Below are positions 1-9,657 of a stretch of 64,000 bases of DNA, in pieces. Below the pieces are notes generated by a model. That model worked only from the letters and a program-made list of their open reading frames with translations, did no database searches and was not told where the DNA came from. Each line of letters opens with the position of its first letter. Within the stretch, counting starts at the first letter, position 1. The position numbers were made by a program, and so were the translations under genes. Source of the stretch: JACDAN01 sp963802375 (GTDB taxonomy: Bacteria > Actinomycetota > Thermoleophilia > Gaiellales > Gaiellaceae); assembly GCA_963802375.1 (NCBI GenBank), contig CAWDIJ010000013.1:62001-126000 (forward strand), given 5' to 3'.

Positions 1-1044
1 CGGCGTGTTGAGCTTCGCCGCGTACTCGACGGTCCTGACGTTCTCGCAGCCGTAGAGCATCCGCATCGGGCCGCCGGTCGATGCGAGCCAGCCGCCCCAC
101 CCGGTCGAGTTCACGAACTCGCCGTCGAGCGCGGTCAGCGTGCCGTCGGAGCGGGCGCCGACCCGTAGGCGCTGAATCGTTGCGTTGCGGTTCCCGGCCG
201 CGATGTTCTCCTCCCGGCGGGTGAGCATGCACTTCACCGGGCGGCCGGTCTTGCGCGCGAGCTCGGCGCCGATGTAGGTGTGGTCGTCCGGGCCGTTCTT
301 CGAGCCGAAGCCGCCGCCCATGAACTCGCAGACGACGCGGACGTTGTCCTCGGGGAGCTCGAAGTGCTCGGCGACGTCTGACCGGATGCCCCAGACGAAC
401 TGCGTGGAGATGTAGACGGTGAGCTTGTCGCGCGCGGTCCACTCGCAGATGGACTGGTGGGTCTCCATCGAGTTGTGGAGCACCGTCTGCGTCCGGTACT
501 CGGTCTCGACGACGACGTCCGCCTCCGCGAGACCCCGCTCGACGTCGCCGCGCTCGTACTGGCCCGGATCGGACACGAGCTCGTTGCGGCGGACAGCCTC
601 GTCCGAGTCGAGCAACGGCTCGAGCAGCTCCCACTCGACCTCGATCAGCGTCAGCGCGGCACGCGCGAGGTCGTACGTGTCGGCGGCGACGGCTGCGACC
701 GGCGCGCCCTGGTAGGACGGCTCGTCCGTGAGTGGCTCCACGCCGGTGAGGACGGCGCGGACGCCCGGGGCCTGCTCCGCCGTGCTCGTGTCGATCCGTC
801 GCATGCGGGCTCTCGCGTGCGGGCTGCGGAGCACGGCCGCGTGGAGCATTCCCGGGAGCCGGAGATCGGAGGTGTAGCGCGCCTCGCCGCGGGCACGCTG
901 GAGCCCGTCCTGCCGCGGCGTCGGCCGGCCGACACTCGTGCGGGGCCCTGCCGGCCACTGCTCGAGCGGGTCCTCGTCGACGACGACCCACTGCTCCGTG
1001 TAGCGGCCCTCGACCTCCTTCTCGGTTTTGATCAGCCGTGCCAC
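1..1044 (-). CDS. Xanthine dehydrogenase/CO dehydrogenase-type molybdopterin-binding large subunit, partial
   Basis: This is the N-terminal 348 codons of a CoxL/XdhA-type molybdenum hydroxylase catalytic subunit; the rest lies beyond the left edge. The hammerhead domain is visible from about residue 30 (GEARYTSDLRLPGMLHAAVL), followed by the molybdopterin-binding region with the family motif MGGGFGSKNG near residue 240. I chose the GTG at 1044 because a GGAAGGGG ribosome site lies a few bases upstream and the frame is open without a break. It sits 55 bases downstream of the 2Fe-2S subunit and so belongs to the same transcript. A third FAD subunit (CoxM type) is not visible. The substrate cannot be told from this part, and the active-site loop that separates CO dehydrogenase from aldehyde or xanthine oxidases is not in the window. 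Confidence 0.9.
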   Translation of the reverse strand, partial: MARLIKTEKEVEGRYTEQWVVVDEDPLEQWPAGPRTSVGRPTPRQDGLQRARGEARYTSDLRLPGMLHAAVLRSPHARARMRRIDTSTAEQAPGVRAVLTGVEPLTDEPSYQGAPVAAVAADTYDLARAALTLIEVEWELLEPLLDSDEAVRRNELVSDPGQYERGDVERGLAEADVVVETEYRTQTVLHNSMETHQSICEWTARDKLTVYISTQFVWGIRSDVAEHFELPEDNVRVVCEFMGGGFGSKNGPDDHTYIGAELARKTGRPVKCMLTRREENIAAGNRNATIQRLRVGARSDGTLTALDGEFVNSTGWGGWLASTGGPMRMLYGCENVRTVEYAAKLNTP

Positions 1045-1099
1045 ATTGCCCCTTCCGGCCGCGTCCGGTGCCTGGCACCGGACATGGCGCCTGTGGAGA

Positions 1100-1534
1100 T
1101 CAGCCTTGCCACGAGCCGATCGCCTCCTCGATCTTCGGGTACGTCCCGCAGCGGCAGAGGTTGCCGGCCATCGCGTGCCGGATCTCCTCCGGAGCCGGCG
1201 ACGGGCTCGCCTCGACGAGGGCCGTCGCCGAGACGATCTGCCCCGGCGTGCAGAACCCGCACTGGAGCGCGTCCGCCCGGACGAACGCGTCCACCATCGG
1301 ATGGTCCCTGAGCCCTTCGATCGTCGTCACCTCTCCGTCCACGGTATGGACGAACGTGATGCAGGAAAGGATGGGGACGCCGTCCACCTGCACCGTGCAC
1401 GAGCCGCAGTGGCCCTCGTAGCAGCCGATCTTCGTCCCGGTCAGCCCGAGCTGCTCGCGAAGGACGTGAACCAGCGAGGTCCCGACCGGCGCGTCAACTT
1501 CGTGGGTTTCGCCGTTGACGCGAAGCTCAAGCAC
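1100..1534 (-). CDS. (2Fe-2S)-binding small subunit of molybdenum hydroxylase (CoxS type)
   Basis: This is the electron-transfer subunit that carries two 2Fe-2S clusters between the molybdenum site and the flavin or external acceptor. All eight cluster cysteines are present: Cys38, Cys43, Cys46 and Cys58 in the plant-ferredoxin-like N-terminal half (GCYEGHCGSC), and Cys92, Cys95, Cys127 and Cys129 in the helical C-terminal half (QCGFCTPGQ and NLCRCGTYPKI). At 144 residues it is slightly shorter than usual. It overlaps the end of the upstream amidohydrolase by 8 bases, which suggests translational coupling of hydrolase, small subunit and large subunit. Confidence 0.93.
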   Translation of the reverse strand: MLELRVNGETHEVDAPVGTSLVHVLREQLGLTGTKIGCYEGHCGSCTVQVDGVPILSCITFVHTVDGEVTTIEGLRDHPMVDAFVRADALQCGFCTPGQIVSATALVEASPSPAPEEIRHAMAGNLCRCGTYPKIEEAIGSWQG

Positions 1535-2678
1535 CCGGCGTCACCGCGATGATGTCCGCGAGGTGCACGAGCGCGAAGACCGAGCGGCTCGTCGCCACGC
1601 GCTCGCCCTCTTCGTCGATCTCCGGAAGTGCGCGCCAGAGCTCTTGCGCCGCAGTGAGCAGCTCCTTGATCTGGTCAAGCTCCTTCGGGTAGCCGTTCCG
1701 CTCGTGGCACGCGTTCAGCGCGAGGCCGAGGACGCCGATCGTGTCGGCCTGGCGCGTCCACAGGAGCGGTGTCGCCATCGAGAGGTATTGGTGCACGCGG
1801 GCGAGCGCCATCGACTGCCGGAGCTCGTCCCGGCCGCGCGGCTTCGACGGCTCGAGCGGCTCCGTGCCGTCCGCGATCCGGTTGGCGTTGCCGGCAAGCA
1901 TCTCCCGGAGCTGCACCTCGTCCAGGCCGGCAGCGATCGCTGTTCGCAGCGCGATCGTCAGAGACTGCGGCTGCCGTCCGTACGGGTAGTCGGATGCGTA
2001 GAGGATCTGCTCGGGCGGAACCTGGTGGAAGAAGTCGAGGAGGTCGACGGGGCTCCAGACCGAGGTGTCGAAGAACACGCCCTTTCGCCCGGCGAAATGC
2101 CCGGCCAGCGCGGCCATGTCAGCGATCCCTGCATGCGCGATGATCAGGTGCGCGCCGGGGTACCTGTCGACGAGCCGGTGGAGGTGGTCGGCGATCGGCG
2201 GCAGGCCGCGGCCGCCGTGGATCAGGATCGGCACATTTCGCTCGGCGGCAAGCTCGAAGACCGGGGCCAGCCTTTCGTCGTTGAGGGTGAACCGCTGCGC
2301 CCGGGGGTGGAGCTTGATCCCGCGCGCGCCGAGGTCGAGGCAGCGAGTCGCCTCCTCGATCGGCCCCGAGTTCATGTCGAGCCGCACGAACGGCACGAGC
2401 CGGCCGTTCGAGCGCTCGGCGTCGCGCAGCGTTCTGTCGTTCGGTGCGCGGAACGCCGGCTCGCGGTCGGGCTCGTCCATGCAGAACATGAACGCGCGCG
2501 AGATGCCATAGGCGTCCATGATCCGCTCGAGCTCCTCGTACTGGCCGCTGAAGCCGTCGATGTCGTGCCCGAGATGCAGGTGTGCGTCGAAGATCTCTGC
2601 GCCGTCGGGCAGCAGCCGGCGAAGCTCGTCGTCATAGCTCGAGATCAGGGCCTGGGCGCGCGCGAGGGCCGCTTCCAC
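1527..2678 (-). CDS. Amidohydrolase family protein (TIM-barrel metal-dependent hydrolase)
   Basis: This is a cytosolic metal-dependent hydrolase of the amidohydrolase-2 type. Visible motifs in barrel order are FDAHLHLGHD (HxH metal ligands) near residue 30, GIKLHPRAQ, ILIHGG, LIIAHAG and LYASDYPYG with the final metal-binding Asp. A C-terminal extension of roughly 100 residues after the barrel has no motif I recognise. It is the first gene of a minus-strand set with the molybdenum hydroxylase, so it may prepare or process the same unknown substrate, such as a ring-opening or deamination step. That role is inference from position only. The ATG at 2678 faces the divergent M24 peptidase gene. 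Confidence 0.8.
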   Translation of the reverse strand: MEAALARAQALISSYDDELRRLLPDGAEIFDAHLHLGHDIDGFSGQYEELERIMDAYGISRAFMFCMDEPDREPAFRAPNDRTLRDAERSNGRLVPFVRLDMNSGPIEEATRCLDLGARGIKLHPRAQRFTLNDERLAPVFELAAERNVPILIHGGRGLPPIADHLHRLVDRYPGAHLIIAHAGIADMAALAGHFAGRKGVFFDTSVWSPVDLLDFFHQVPPEQILYASDYPYGRQPQSLTIALRTAIAAGLDEVQLREMLAGNANRIADGTEPLEPSKPRGRDELRQSMALARVHQYLSMATPLLWTRQADTIGVLGLALNACHERNGYPKELDQIKELLTAAQELWRALPEIDEEGERVATSRSVFALVHLADIIAVTPGA

Positions 2679-2704
2679 GAACGCTCAGTCTATTCAGACC
2701 CCGA

Positions 2705-2710
2705 TATAGG
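2705..2710 (+). promoter_or_regulatory. Candidate -10 box for the M24 peptidase operon
   Basis: TATAGG lies 8 bases upstream of the ATG at 2719, in the 40-base gap between divergent genes. A start of transcription 6-8 bases further on would give a leaderless or nearly leaderless mRNA. No convincing -35 box is seen, so this is tentative. Confidence 0.3.
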
Positions 2711-2718
2711 ATCCGCGC

Positions 2719-3842
2719 ATGGCTGACGTGATGATCTACTCAGACAACTTGCACGGGCCGGAGCTTCGCCACGAGGTTCCAGTGCCCGCCCCGGACCCGT
2801 TCCTCTACGTCGAGAAGAACGGCACCAAGCACGTCGTGATCACCTCGTTCGAGGTCGACCGCATGAAGGAGGCCGGCCTCGAGGCGCACCCGATGGAGGA
2901 GTTCGGCTGGGACGACCTCGTCGGCAAGGGGCCGCGCGAGGAGCAGCTCCTGAAGCTGATCGTCCAGGCCGTCGAGGGACTCGACGTCAAGGATGCGATC
3001 GTCCCGCATACGTTCCCGACCGAGCTCGCCGACGCCCTGAGGGCGAAGGGCGTCCAGATCACGCCGGACCGTGCGTTCTTCAACAAGCGCCGCCGGGCCA
3101 AGAACGACGCCGAGATCGCCGGGATCCGAAAGGCGCAGCGCGGAACCGAGGCTGCGATGGACGCCGCCCGCGACCTCTTCCGCCGCGCGGAGCAGCAGAA
3201 TGGGCAGCTCGTCGTCGACGGAGAGACACTGACCTGCGAGCTCGTCAAGGCGCGCATCACGGAGGTCTTCAACCAGCACGGGCTCGTCACGGACGAGATG
3301 ATCGTCGCGCACGGCACCCAGACCGCGGTCGGTCACGACTTCGGCTCCGGCCCGATCGCGGCCAACGAGCCGATTGTCCTCGACCTCTTCCCGCGCGATC
3401 GCGAGTCTGGCTGCTACGCCGACATGACCCGCACGTTCTGCATCGGTGAGCCGCCGGAGGCGCTCGTCGAGTACCAACGGCTCGTCAAGGAGGCGCTCGA
3501 CCGGTCGCTGGAGGACGTCAAGCCGGGCGCAGCGGGCCGCGCCGTCTTCGAGCGGGTCTGCGACGTCTTCCACGAGGCTGGCTACCCCACGCAGCTCTCG
3601 AAGCAGGACGGCGAGGTGCTCGACCGCGGCTTCTACCACGGTCTCGGCCACGGCGTCGGGCTCGAGGTTCACGAGGCGCCATGGCTCTCGCGCGACCCGG
3701 GCACGCTCGAGGTCGGCGACGTCGTCACGCTCGAGCCGGGCCTCTACGATCCCGAGTTCGGCGGCTGCCGCCTCGAGGATCTCGTCCTCGTGACGGAGGA
3801 CGGCAACGAGAACCTGACGCAGTACCCCTACGATCTGACTCC

Positions 3843-3846
<4 letters not shown>
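2719..3846 (+). CDS. pepQ: M24 family metallopeptidase (Xaa-Pro aminopeptidase/prolidase type)
   Basis: This is a cytosolic dinuclear metallopeptidase that removes N-terminal residues next to proline or splits Xaa-Pro dipeptides. The N-terminal creatinase-like domain covers about residues 1-125. The pita-bread catalytic domain follows with its five ligands in order: Asp in VLDLFPRD, Asp in YADMTRTF, His in HGLGHGVGLEVHE, Glu in LEPGLYDPE and Glu in RLEDLVLV. At 375 residues the length is normal. It starts an operon with the acetyl-CoA synthetase, whose ATG overlaps this stop codon (ATGA at 3843-3846). Exact dipeptide specificity cannot be read from sequence. Confidence 0.9.
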
Positions 3847-5810
<1,964 letters not shown>

Positions 5811-5812
5811 CG

Positions 5813-6199
5813 ATGGGCGACTACACGCACATGAGCGTGCTGGACGTGGAGGATGCGGCCGAGAAGTTCGGCATGAGCGAGACGCACGAGACGCGTTTCG
5901 CGCACGGGGCGCTCGAGGCGGAGGCGACCGGCTTCAGCCTCCATCGCTTCAAGCCGGGCAAGCGGCAGCCGTTCGGGCATCGCCATGACGGTGCGGAGGA
6001 GATCTACTTCGTCGTCTCCGGCTCCGGGCGGGTGAAGCTGGACGACGACATCCTGGAGCTGCATCCGCGGGAGGCGGTGCGAGTCGCTCCGGGCGTGATG
6101 CGCCAGTTCGAGGCGGGCGACGAGGGACTCGAGATCCTCGCCTTCGGCCCGCGGCACGCCGAGGACCGCGGCGAGATCGTCCAGGGCTGGTGGAGCTAG
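5813..6199 (+). CDS. Single-domain cupin protein
   Basis: This is a small cupin barrel of 128 residues. The first cupin motif is PFGHRHDGAEEIYFVVSGSG (residues 50-69), which supplies His-x-His and Glu metal ligands; the second is the PGVMRQFEAG region, where the usual His is replaced by Gln. It follows acetyl-CoA synthetase after 2 bases, so it is cotranscribed. The binding function (metal, small carboxylate or regulatory ligand) is unknown. The end of the gene overlaps the next start by 10 bases. Confidence 0.8.
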   Translation: MGDYTHMSVLDVEDAAEKFGMSETHETRFAHGALEAEATGFSLHRFKPGKRQPFGHRHDGAEEIYFVVSGSGRVKLDDDILELHPREAVRVAPGVMRQFEAGDEGLEILAFGPRHAEDRGEIVQGWWS

Positions 6200-6636
6200 G
6201 CCACCGGCAGCTCGGCGTCGACCTTTACAACGATGCCTGGCGGCTGCTCGAGAAGGAGCGGACCCCCGAGGAGGACGACCAGCTCGTCCATCAAACGCAC
6301 GCGTCCGCGTACCACTGGCTGAAGGCGCCCGATTGCGAGCCGAAGAATCGGGCACGGAGCGAGTGGCTCTGCTCCCGCACCTACGCGGTCCTCGGTCGAC
6401 CCGAGCCTGCACTGCACCACGCTGAACGTTGCCTCGCGATCGTCGTGGCGAGCCCGGAGAACATGGCGGAGTTCGACCTGCCGTTCGCCTACGAGGCACT
6501 CGCACGGGCGCACCTGGTCGGCGGCGCCGAGGACGAGGCCGAGCGTTACGCGACGTTCGCTCGGGACGCCGGCGCCGCGATGACCGACGCCGAGGACCTC
6601 GAGCATTTCGAGGAGGCGCTTTCGACGCTCAGGTGA
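6190..6636 (+). CDS. Hypothetical helical (TPR-like) protein
   Basis: This 148-residue alpha-helical protein has spaced Ala/Leu/Tyr patterns reminiscent of one or two tetratricopeptide-like repeats, for example RTYAVLGRPEPALHHAERCL and YEALARAHLVGGAEDEAERY. It starts with GTG inside the end of the cupin gene (10-base overlap), which argues for coupled translation in the pepQ-acsA-cupin transcript. I do not recognise a family with certainty. It could be a chaperone-like or protein-interaction module. Confidence 0.6.
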   Translation: MELGHRQLGVDLYNDAWRLLEKERTPEEDDQLVHQTHASAYHWLKAPDCEPKNRARSEWLCSRTYAVLGRPEPALHHAERCLAIVVASPENMAEFDLPFAYEALARAHLVGGAEDEAERYATFARDAGAAMTDAEDLEHFEEALSTLR

Positions 6637-6680
6637 CCGCCGCGACGATCCTCACCGTCTGTGTAGAGACGTTGCGAGCA

Positions 6681-7001
6681 CTAGTTACCGAGCAGCTCGT
6701 CCGCGACGTCGCGGCGAACACGTAGCTCCCAGACGAAAAGCCATGCGGCGAAGACGAGCCCGCTGGCCAGCACTGCTGGAACGATCCAACGACCGACGCC
6801 CACGTCGAGGAACGCGACGAGCATGAGCGGCCAGAGGACGAAGAGGAGCGCAAGACCGAGGCCGCAGGCGATGCAGGCCAGCGCAAGTACCAGCAGGCTG
6901 CCACTGCTTGGTACGACGAGATCCCCAGAGGTGATGTCCCGCTCGACGTGGATGGGCCGAGTGTTGGCCTCAAACGAGGCTCGGTCCCAGTCCTTCGACA
7001 T
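6681..7001 (-). CDS. Small integral membrane protein, hypothetical
   Basis: This 106-residue protein has a hydrophilic N-terminus and two strong hydrophobic segments at about residues 33-65 and 71-92, followed by a charged tail (ELRVRRDVADELLGN). It looks like a two-pass membrane protein of unknown role. It is transcribed alone against the neighbouring genes. No motif points to a function. Confidence 0.55.
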   Translation of the reverse strand: MSKDWDRASFEANTRPIHVERDITSGDLVVPSSGSLLVLALACIACGLGLALLFVLWPLMLVAFLDVGVGRWIVPAVLASGLVFAAWLFVWELRVRRDVADELLGN

Positions 7002-7023
7002 CAGCTAGCGTCAGCCTACTCCG

Positions 7024-7038
7024 GAGGACCTGGTCCTC
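7024..7038. promoter_or_regulatory. Perfect palindrome upstream of cspA
   Basis: GAGGACC-T-GGTCCTC is a perfect 7-base inverted repeat with a one-base centre, placed between the divergent membrane protein gene and cspA. The centre is too tight for an RNA hairpin, so a DNA operator is more likely. No regulator can be assigned. Confidence 0.3.
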
Positions 7039-7141
7039 AGCGACCTCGCGACGCTCTGACCAGGCCCGCGCGGGGGCGATCTTGACCCGCACCTGCTACC
7101 GTGACTCCAAGACCAGAGCGAGTTCGGTTTGCGTTTCGGCG

Positions 7142-7174
7142 CCTTCCTCACCCGTTCGTGAACGGTGAAGGAGG
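7142..7174 (+). promoter_or_regulatory. Hairpin sequestering the cspA ribosome-binding site
   Basis: Bases 7142-7156 can pair with 7161-7174 around a 4-base loop (CGTG, 7157-7160): 52-65, 53-64, 54-63, 55-62 and 56-61, then a bulge at 7151, then 50-66, 49-67, 48-68, one mismatch (47/69), 46-70, 45-71 (G-U) and 44-72 to 42-74. The whole Shine-Dalgarno AAGGAGG (7168-7174) is in the 3' arm. The start codon follows after a run of T. This resembles a temperature-responsive RNA switch, as known for other cold-shock genes, though with a different architecture. Confidence 0.55.
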
Positions 7175-7183
7175 TGTTTTTTT

Positions 7184-7390
7184 ATGGCAAGCGGAACCGT
7201 CAAGTGGTTCAACGACAGCAAGGGTTACGGCTTCATCACTCCCGATGAAGGCTCGAAGGACCTGTTCGTGCATCACAGCAGCATCGCCGGCGAGGGCTTC
7301 AAGTCGCTCCCGGAGGGCGCACGAGTCTCGTACGAGCAGCGCGAGGGCTCGAAGGGCCCTGAGGCGACCGACGTGACCCAGGTCGCGTAG
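7184..7390 (+). CDS. cspA: CspA family cold-shock protein
   Basis: This 68-residue single-domain RNA/ssDNA-binding cold-shock protein carries both ribonucleoprotein motifs, KGYGFI (RNP1, residues 13-18) and LFVHHS (RNP2), in the usual order after GTVKWFN. It acts as an RNA chaperone that melts secondary structure at low temperature. A strong AAGGAGGTG ribosome site ends 7 bases before the ATG but is predicted to be buried in a hairpin. A strong terminator follows, so it is monocistronic. Confidence 0.96.
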   Translation: MASGTVKWFNDSKGYGFITPDEGSKDLFVHHSSIAGEGFKSLPEGARVSYEQREGSKGPEATDVTQVA

Positions 7391-7399
7391 TTCGTCTAG

Positions 7400-7433
7400 C
7401 CGGCCGCGGCATTGCGCCGCGGCCGGTCTTTCT
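7400..7433 (+). terminator. Rho-independent terminator of cspA
   Basis: A perfect 11-base stem (CCGGCCGCGGC at 7400-7410 with its complement at 7416-7426) around the loop ATTGC is followed by TCTTTCT. It lies just after the cspA stop. Confidence 0.85.
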
Positions 7434-7447
7434 AGGAAACGGGGGCT

Positions 7448-7768
7448 ATGAGCCAGAACAGCGACAAAGTCGAGTTGGAGGGCGAGGTCATCGAAGCCGG
7501 CCGCATCGTCTACCCGTTGGTTAGCGTGGAAGCCACCGGCCGCGGGACAATGCTGTGGTTCAACGAGGCGAAGGACCTGGGCGCCCTACGGACCGACGAC
7601 GGCATTCGGATCGAGGTGCCAGGTGAAGCGTTTTCGGCCGGTGAGAAGCCGCGCGGCCGCTGCGCGGGACTGGAGATCGAGTTCCAGGTGCTGGCGAACC
7701 AGATCAGCGGCATTGCCTTCGTGCCGGTCGTGGCGCCGCGGCGAGCACGAAGCCGCCGCCGTAGCTAG
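7448..7768 (+). CDS. Divergent cold-shock-domain-like protein
   Basis: This 106-residue protein has a central stretch that follows the cold-shock fold pattern: GTMLWFNEAKDLGALRTDDG aligns with the GTVKWFNxxKGYGFIxxDxG of CspA, but the RNP1 aromatic residues are lost and RNP2 is not recognisable. The tail is Arg-rich (APRRARSRRRS) and may contact nucleic acid. It stands directly behind the cspA terminator with its own G-rich ribosome site. Probably a paralogous, functionally drifted cold-shock-like protein; nucleic acid binding is inferred. Confidence 0.6.
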   Translation: MSQNSDKVELEGEVIEAGRIVYPLVSVEATGRGTMLWFNEAKDLGALRTDDGIRIEVPGEAFSAGEKPRGRCAGLEIEFQVLANQISGIAFVPVVAPRRARSRRRS

Positions 7769-7794
7769 ACGACGACGCCCGAGGAACGTCGTCC

Positions 7795-9066
7795 TCAGCC
7801 CGCGAGGATCCTCTCGAAGCGCTCGGCGTCGTCGAACGGCCCGATCAGCGCGAGCTTGAGCCCGTTCTGGCCGATCACGTCCTGCGCGACCCGCTGGACG
7901 TCCTCGACTGTGACGGCGTCGATCCCGGCCAGCACGTCCTCGGGCTCCTCGACTTTGCCCTCGAGCACCTCGCGCCGGAGGCCGAACATGATCATCCCGT
8001 GCGGGCTCTCGGTCGCGAGGACGAACCGCCCCTTGGCGACGTTCTTCGACTTGTCGAGCTCCTCGGCGGGCACCGGCTCGGCGGCGATCTTCTTCAGCTC
8101 ACGCGCGATCGTCTCGATGGCTTCGTCGATGCGCTTGATGTCCACGCCGGCCTGTGAGTAGAGCGTCCCCGTGTCCGTGTAGGAGTGGTTCGTCGCGAAG
8201 ACGTAGTACGCGAGCCCGCGGCGCTCGCGCACCTCGGTGAAGAGCCGCGAGGACATCCCCGTCCCGAGCACGGTACCGAGCAGTTGCAGCGCGTAGCGGT
8301 CCGGATGGGTCAGCGGATAGCTCGGAACGCCCATCGCGATGTGCGCCTGATCCGACTCCTTTGAGTGGATTCGGACACCTGACCCGTTGCCGTTCGAGCC
8401 GGGCAGCGGCTCCGCGCCGCCCGGGTCGCCTGACTCGACGCCGCCGAGCATCTCCTCGACCTCCTGCCTGATCCCCTCGTCGAAGTTCCCGGCGAAGCCG
8501 ACGACCATCTTCGGCCCCGTGTACCAGCGGTCGACGTACTCGAGGAACGTGTCGCGCGTCGCCGCGCGCACCGTCTCCTTGCGGCCGATGATGTCCCACC
8601 CGAGTGGCGTGTCGCCGTAGAGGAGCTGGTGGTAGACGCCGCCGATGTAGTCCCGCGGCGTGTCGAAGTACATGTTCATCTCCTCGACGATCACGCCCTT
8701 CTCGCGCTCGATCTCCTCCGAGTCGAACTTCGAATGACGGAGCATGTCGACGAGGACGTCGAACGCGCGCCCACGGTGCTCGGCCGCGCACTTGATGTAG
8801 TAGCCCGTGTACTCCTTGCCGGTGAAGGCGTTGAACTCGGCGCCGATCCCGTCGACTTCGTTACCGATGATCTGCGCCGTTGGCCGGTTCTCCGTGCCCT
8901 TGAAGAACATGTGCTCGGCGAAATGCGCGATCCCGCTCGTCTCGGGCGTCTCGTAGCGGGAGCCGGCGGCGAGCATGATGAAGCAGGCGACCGATTGCAC
9001 CTGCGGCATCGGCGCCGTGAGGAGCCGCAGTCCGTTCGGAAGCACGTCTCGCTGGAACACGGCCAT
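7795..9066 (-). CDS. M16 family zinc peptidase (processing peptidase type)
   Basis: This 423-residue protein has the inverted zinc motif HFAEHMFFKG (HxxEH, near residue 50) with the distal Glu in the ENRPTAQIIGNEVD-to-EFNAF region, followed by the inactive second M16 half (residues 180-410, including LAYYVFATNHSYTDTGTLY). Such proteins act as clamshell dimers or monomers on small unfolded peptides; in Bacillus a relative is called MlpA/YmxG. I chose the ATG at 9066 because a GGAGGAGGTG ribosome site precedes it. The longer frame to 9126 would include part of the upstream repeat region. Confidence 0.88.
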   Translation of the reverse strand: MAVFQRDVLPNGLRLLTAPMPQVQSVACFIMLAAGSRYETPETSGIAHFAEHMFFKGTENRPTAQIIGNEVDGIGAEFNAFTGKEYTGYYIKCAAEHRGRAFDVLVDMLRHSKFDSEEIEREKGVIVEEMNMYFDTPRDYIGGVYHQLLYGDTPLGWDIIGRKETVRAATRDTFLEYVDRWYTGPKMVVGFAGNFDEGIRQEVEEMLGGVESGDPGGAEPLPGSNGNGSGVRIHSKESDQAHIAMGVPSYPLTHPDRYALQLLGTVLGTGMSSRLFTEVRERRGLAYYVFATNHSYTDTGTLYSQAGVDIKRIDEAIETIARELKKIAAEPVPAEELDKSKNVAKGRFVLATESPHGMIMFGLRREVLEGKVEEPEDVLAGIDAVTVEDVQRVAQDVIGQNGLKLALIGPFDDAERFERILAG

Positions 9067-9110
9067 CAGACGGGCACCTCCTCCAAAGGAGGCTCCGACA
9101 CCGTGAGCCT

Positions 9111-9238
9111 TGTGCCGCCAGGCCACGCTGGACGGCGCGAGCCGGTGTCCTCAGTCGCGCCCATATGACTAAGCATATGGACGCTCCCTGCGTCCTTGGC
9201 TCGCACCGTCCATCGCGCCCTGGCCACGAAGCGTCACG
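9111..9238 (+). repeat. Structured dispersed repeat, family 1, copy 1
   Basis: Outer stem GCGAGCC (9137-9143) pairs with GGCTCGC (9198-9204). Inner stem CCATATG (9161-9167) pairs with CATATGG (9174-9180) around a 6-base loop. Between the stems stand the conserved strings GTCCTCAGTCGCG and CGCTCCCTGCGTCCTTG. A conserved flank (CATCGCGCCCTGGC) follows. The other copies are near 10.6 and 13.9 kb. The 3' end of the thioesterase gene lies inside this copy. Confidence 0.75.
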
Positions 9239-9642
9239 ATGTCGGAACCTCCCAGCCATCCGCGCCACTCCGCCGGGATCTCCACGCTCGCTCCTCTCTC
9301 GTAGTCGTAGCCGACGAGGACGCTCTTGCCCTCTGCCGCAAGGCGGCCGTCGGCGCGCACCTCGTACACCAACTCGAAGCTCTTCGTTCCAATCCGCGAG
9401 GTCTGGACGCCGACCTCGACGTCCTCGCCGAATGCGATCGGCGACCGGAAGTCGACCTCCATGCGGGCGAGGATCAGGCTGTGCTGCGGGTTGTCGCCCG
9501 CGCCGAGCGAGGAGAGGAACGCGATACGGGCGGACTCCATGTAGGTCAGGAACACCGCATTGTTGACGTGTCCCATTCCGTCGAGGTCCCGGAAGCGCAC
9601 GGTGTCGCGGTACACGAACGGGAAGCCGTCCACCGGCGGCAT
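9169..9642 (-). CDS. Acyl-CoA thioesterase, 4HBT/YbgC-FadM type hotdog
   Basis: This single hotdog domain of 157 residues hydrolyses acyl-CoA thioesters. The family signature FRDLDGMGHVNNAVFLTYME lies at about residues 17-36, with the catalytic Asp/Asn region followed by the long hotdog helix. The last ~20 residues (including QGRRERPYA) are encoded by the dispersed repeat and are not part of the fold, so the original stop may have been lost when the repeat arrived. The start is only 15 bases from the divergent SIS gene. Confidence 0.85.
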   Translation of the reverse strand: MPPVDGFPFVYRDTVRFRDLDGMGHVNNAVFLTYMESARIAFLSSLGAGDNPQHSLILARMEVDFRSPIAFGEDVEVGVQTSRIGTKSFELVYEVRADGRLAAEGKSVLVGYDYERGASVEIPAEWRGWLGGSDIVTLRGQGAMDGASQGRRERPYA

Positions 9643-9657
9643 GGTATAGACGCCTCG

